A DNA stretch of 64,000 bases. Source: Planomicrobium sp. YIM 101495. Lineage in GTDB: Bacteria > Bacillota > Bacilli > Bacillales_A > Planococcaceae. Below the pieces are notes generated by a model. That model was not told the DNA's origin. It searched no databases and worked only from the letters and a program-made list of their open reading frames with translations. Position numbers and translations under genes: made by a program. The stretch spans positions 124,001-188,000 of the forward strand of contig NZ_WLZW01000001.1 in assembly GCF_009707665.1 (NCBI RefSeq), written 5' to 3'. Of the stretch, positions 62,607 through 64,000 are shown piece by piece. Position 1 is the stretch's first letter. Each line of letters begins with the position of its first letter.

Positions 62607-63143
62607 ATGTTGGATCTGATTTTGTTAATTGTATTTGTAATTGGAATGATCGTCGGCGCGCGGCGTGGGTTGATTGTTCAGCTGCTCCATATGATCGGAT
62701 TCATTGTTGCGCTTGTTGTCGCTTACCGCTACTATAAGCCGCTCGCGGAGTATTTCGTCCTTTGGATCCCGTATCCGGCAGTCACGGATAATGCTACACT
62801 GACCATTGCGATCGAGCAATTGAACCTTGACCAGACGTTCTATCATTTATTGGCGTTCGCCCTTATCTTTTTTGCGGTCAAGTTTGCCTTGCAGCTCATC
62901 GCGGCAATGTTCGATTTCGTGAAATATTTCCCGCTTCTTGGGATCGTCAGCTCTATACTGGGTGCAGTGCTTGGCTTTGTTGAAGTGTATATTCTTTCGT
63001 TCATCATCCTGTATGTATTGGCCTTGCTGCCGATCGAATCGATCCAGACATTCCTGGACAATTCAGTGATCGTCGGCTTGATGCTCGAGCATACGCCTTA
63101 CTTCTCCGAGAAAGTGAAGGAATGGTGGTATATTTATAATTAA
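62607..63143 (+). CDS. cvpA: CvpA-family membrane protein (YshB)
   Basis: 178 aa with four hydrophobic helices (about 1-18, 22-42, 67-90 and 105-130). The GARRGLIVQLLHMIGF motif after the first helix is typical. CvpA is linked to colicin V production in E. coli; its normal role is unclear. ATG 62607 is chosen because GAAGGG lies 9 bp upstream; TTG 62598 would be too close. Between zapA and polX as in B. subtilis. Confidence 0.88.
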   Translation: MLDLILLIVFVIGMIVGARRGLIVQLLHMIGFIVALVVAYRYYKPLAEYFVLWIPYPAVTDNATLTIAIEQLNLDQTFYHLLAFALIFFAVKFALQLIAAMFDFVKYFPLLGIVSSILGAVLGFVEVYILSFIILYVLALLPIESIQTFLDNSVIVGLMLEHTPYFSEKVKEWWYIYN

Positions 63144-63148
63144 TGCGG

Positions 63149-63179
63149 AACTTCTCTCGTTACTGGGGGAAGTTTTTTT
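63149..63179 (+). terminator. Possible terminator after cvpA
   Basis: AACTTC...GAAGTT, 14-nt loop, followed by TTTTTT. A short stem, so termination may be partial and polX partly read from upstream. Confidence 0.5.
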
Positions 63180-63205
63180 CAAGTCAAAACATGGAGGTTA
63201 TTTGC

Positions 63206-64000
63206 ATGAATAAAAAAATGGTCATCAAACACCTTGAGAAAATAGCGATGTATATGGAATTGAAAGGCGAGAATCCGTTCAAAGTTTCCGCGTTCCGAAA
63301 AGCCGCGCAGGCATTGGAACTGGATAACCGGAGCATGGACGAGATCGGCGAAGTGACGAAGCTGAAAGGCATCGGCAAAGGCACCGGCGAAATCATCACG
63401 GAATTCGTGGATACGGGTCGTTCAGAAGTGCTCGAAGAACTGCAGGAGCAAGTGCCGAAAGGGCTTGTGCCATTAATGAAAATTCCGGGAATGGGCGGGA
63501 AGAAAATTGCCAAGTTGTACAAGGAGCTTGGCATCGACTCGGCGGAATCGTTGCAGCAGGCATGTCTTGAGCACCGCGTCCAAAAACTTGCAGGCTTCGG
63601 CCCGAAATCGGAAGAGAAAATTTTGACGGAGCTTCTGGCATTCGAGTCGCGTCCAGGGCGTCATCCGATCTGGAAGACGGAAGAGACAGTCGCTTTCATC
63701 GAAGGGATTCTTGCGGAGATTTCAGAAGTCGACCGTTTCTCGGTGGCAGGCAGTTTCCGCCGGACGAAAGAAACGAGCAAAGATTTGGATTTCATCATCG
63801 CGACTACTGCTGTCGAGGCAGTCAAGGAGCAATTGCTTGGTGCATTGCCGATCGAGAAGACCATCGCTTCAGGCGATACGAAAGTGTCTGTGACTTTGGA
63901 ATTCGACGAAGCGATCGATGTGGACTTCCGTCTTGTGGAACCTGCAGCGTTCATCACCGCGCTGCACCACTTCACCGGCTCGAAAGACCACAACGTCAAA
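63206..64000 (+). CDS. polX: DNA polymerase X / 3'-5' exonuclease PolX (3' end outside window)
   Basis: 265 codons are visible, open to the last base of the window. An N-terminal HhH region (about 1-100: LKGIGKGTGEIITEF, IPGMGGKKIAKLYKELGI) is followed by the family X nucleotidyltransferase motif AGSFRRTKETSKDLDFII with its two catalytic Asp residues, and a third in AIDVDFRLV. The C-terminal PHP exonuclease domain would lie beyond the window. ATG 63206 follows ATGGAGGTTATTTGC. Acts in base excision repair. Confidence 0.93.
   Translation, partial: MNKKMVIKHLEKIAMYMELKGENPFKVSAFRKAAQALELDNRSMDEIGEVTKLKGIGKGTGEIITEFVDTGRSEVLEELQEQVPKGLVPLMKIPGMGGKKIAKLYKELGIDSAESLQQACLEHRVQKLAGFGPKSEEKILTELLAFESRPGRHPIWKTEETVAFIEGILAEISEVDRFSVAGSFRRTKETSKDLDFIIATTAVEAVKEQLLGALPIEKTIASGDTKVSVTLEFDEAIDVDFRLVEPAAFITALHHFTGSKDHNVK

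Overview
This window is a stretch of low-to-medium G+C Firmicutes chromosome, roughly half G+C by eye. It is best explained as a member of the Bacillales family Planococcaceae (Caryophanaceae). Gene content and order follow the Bacillus subtilis block ezrA-nifZ-thiI-ytcI ... sppA-yteJ-tpx-ytxK ... ytkL-ytoI-ytpI-nrnA-dnaE-accDA-pfkA-pyk-citZ-icd-phoPR-polA-mutM-coaE-gapB-speD-nrdR-dnaBI-thrS-infC-rpmI-rplT-ysdABC-pheST-rnhC-zapA-cvpA-polX. From memory of the B. subtilis map, the sporulation-linked genes interspersed there (sspA, ytfJ, ytrHI, ytaF, ytxC) are missing, so this may be a non-sporulating relative. No species can be named from the sequence alone.

Layout. 0-9 kb: 3' part of ezrA, cysteine desulfurase and ThiI for tRNA thiolation, an acyl-CoA synthetase, RarD, a sigma-W-type sppA-yteJ operon and a thiol peroxidase with only one cysteine. 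9-13 kb: ytxK followed by a cassette of an ATP-grasp ligase and an aspartate/glutamate racemase, interpreted as the D-amino-acid cross-bridge system of peptidoglycan. 13-17 kb: UspA-like protein, alanine dehydrogenase, PepQ, then a 0.96 kb spacer full of structured repeats. 17-31 kb: YtoI, NrnA, DnaE, a GntR regulator with a FadR-type operator in front of accDA, glycolysis (pfkA, pyk) and citZ. 31-42 kb: icd, MaoC-like protein, phoPR, hflKC with a sigma-W-type promoter, polA-mutM-coaE and gapB. 42-59 kb: speD, nrdR-dnaB-dnaI, T-box-thrS, the L20-type leader with infC-rpmI-rplT, ysd genes, dut, T-box-pheST. 59-61 kb: an AT-rich three-gene prepilin-like operon. 61-64 kb: rnhC (opposite strand), zapA-cvpA-polX, with polX cut by the window end.

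Most of the window is ordinary core chromosome. The parts worth a second look are the ligase-racemase cassette, three sites matching TGAAAC-N16-CGTA or one base off it (including one in front of hflKC), the AT-rich prepilin-like operon, the FadR-type palindrome ahead of gntR-accDA, two families of 21-bp-phased direct repeats in spacers, and a family of about 123-bp structured repeats that has invaded the thrS leader and the rpmI-rplT gap. No rRNA, tRNA, CRISPR array, insertion sequence or prophage was seen.
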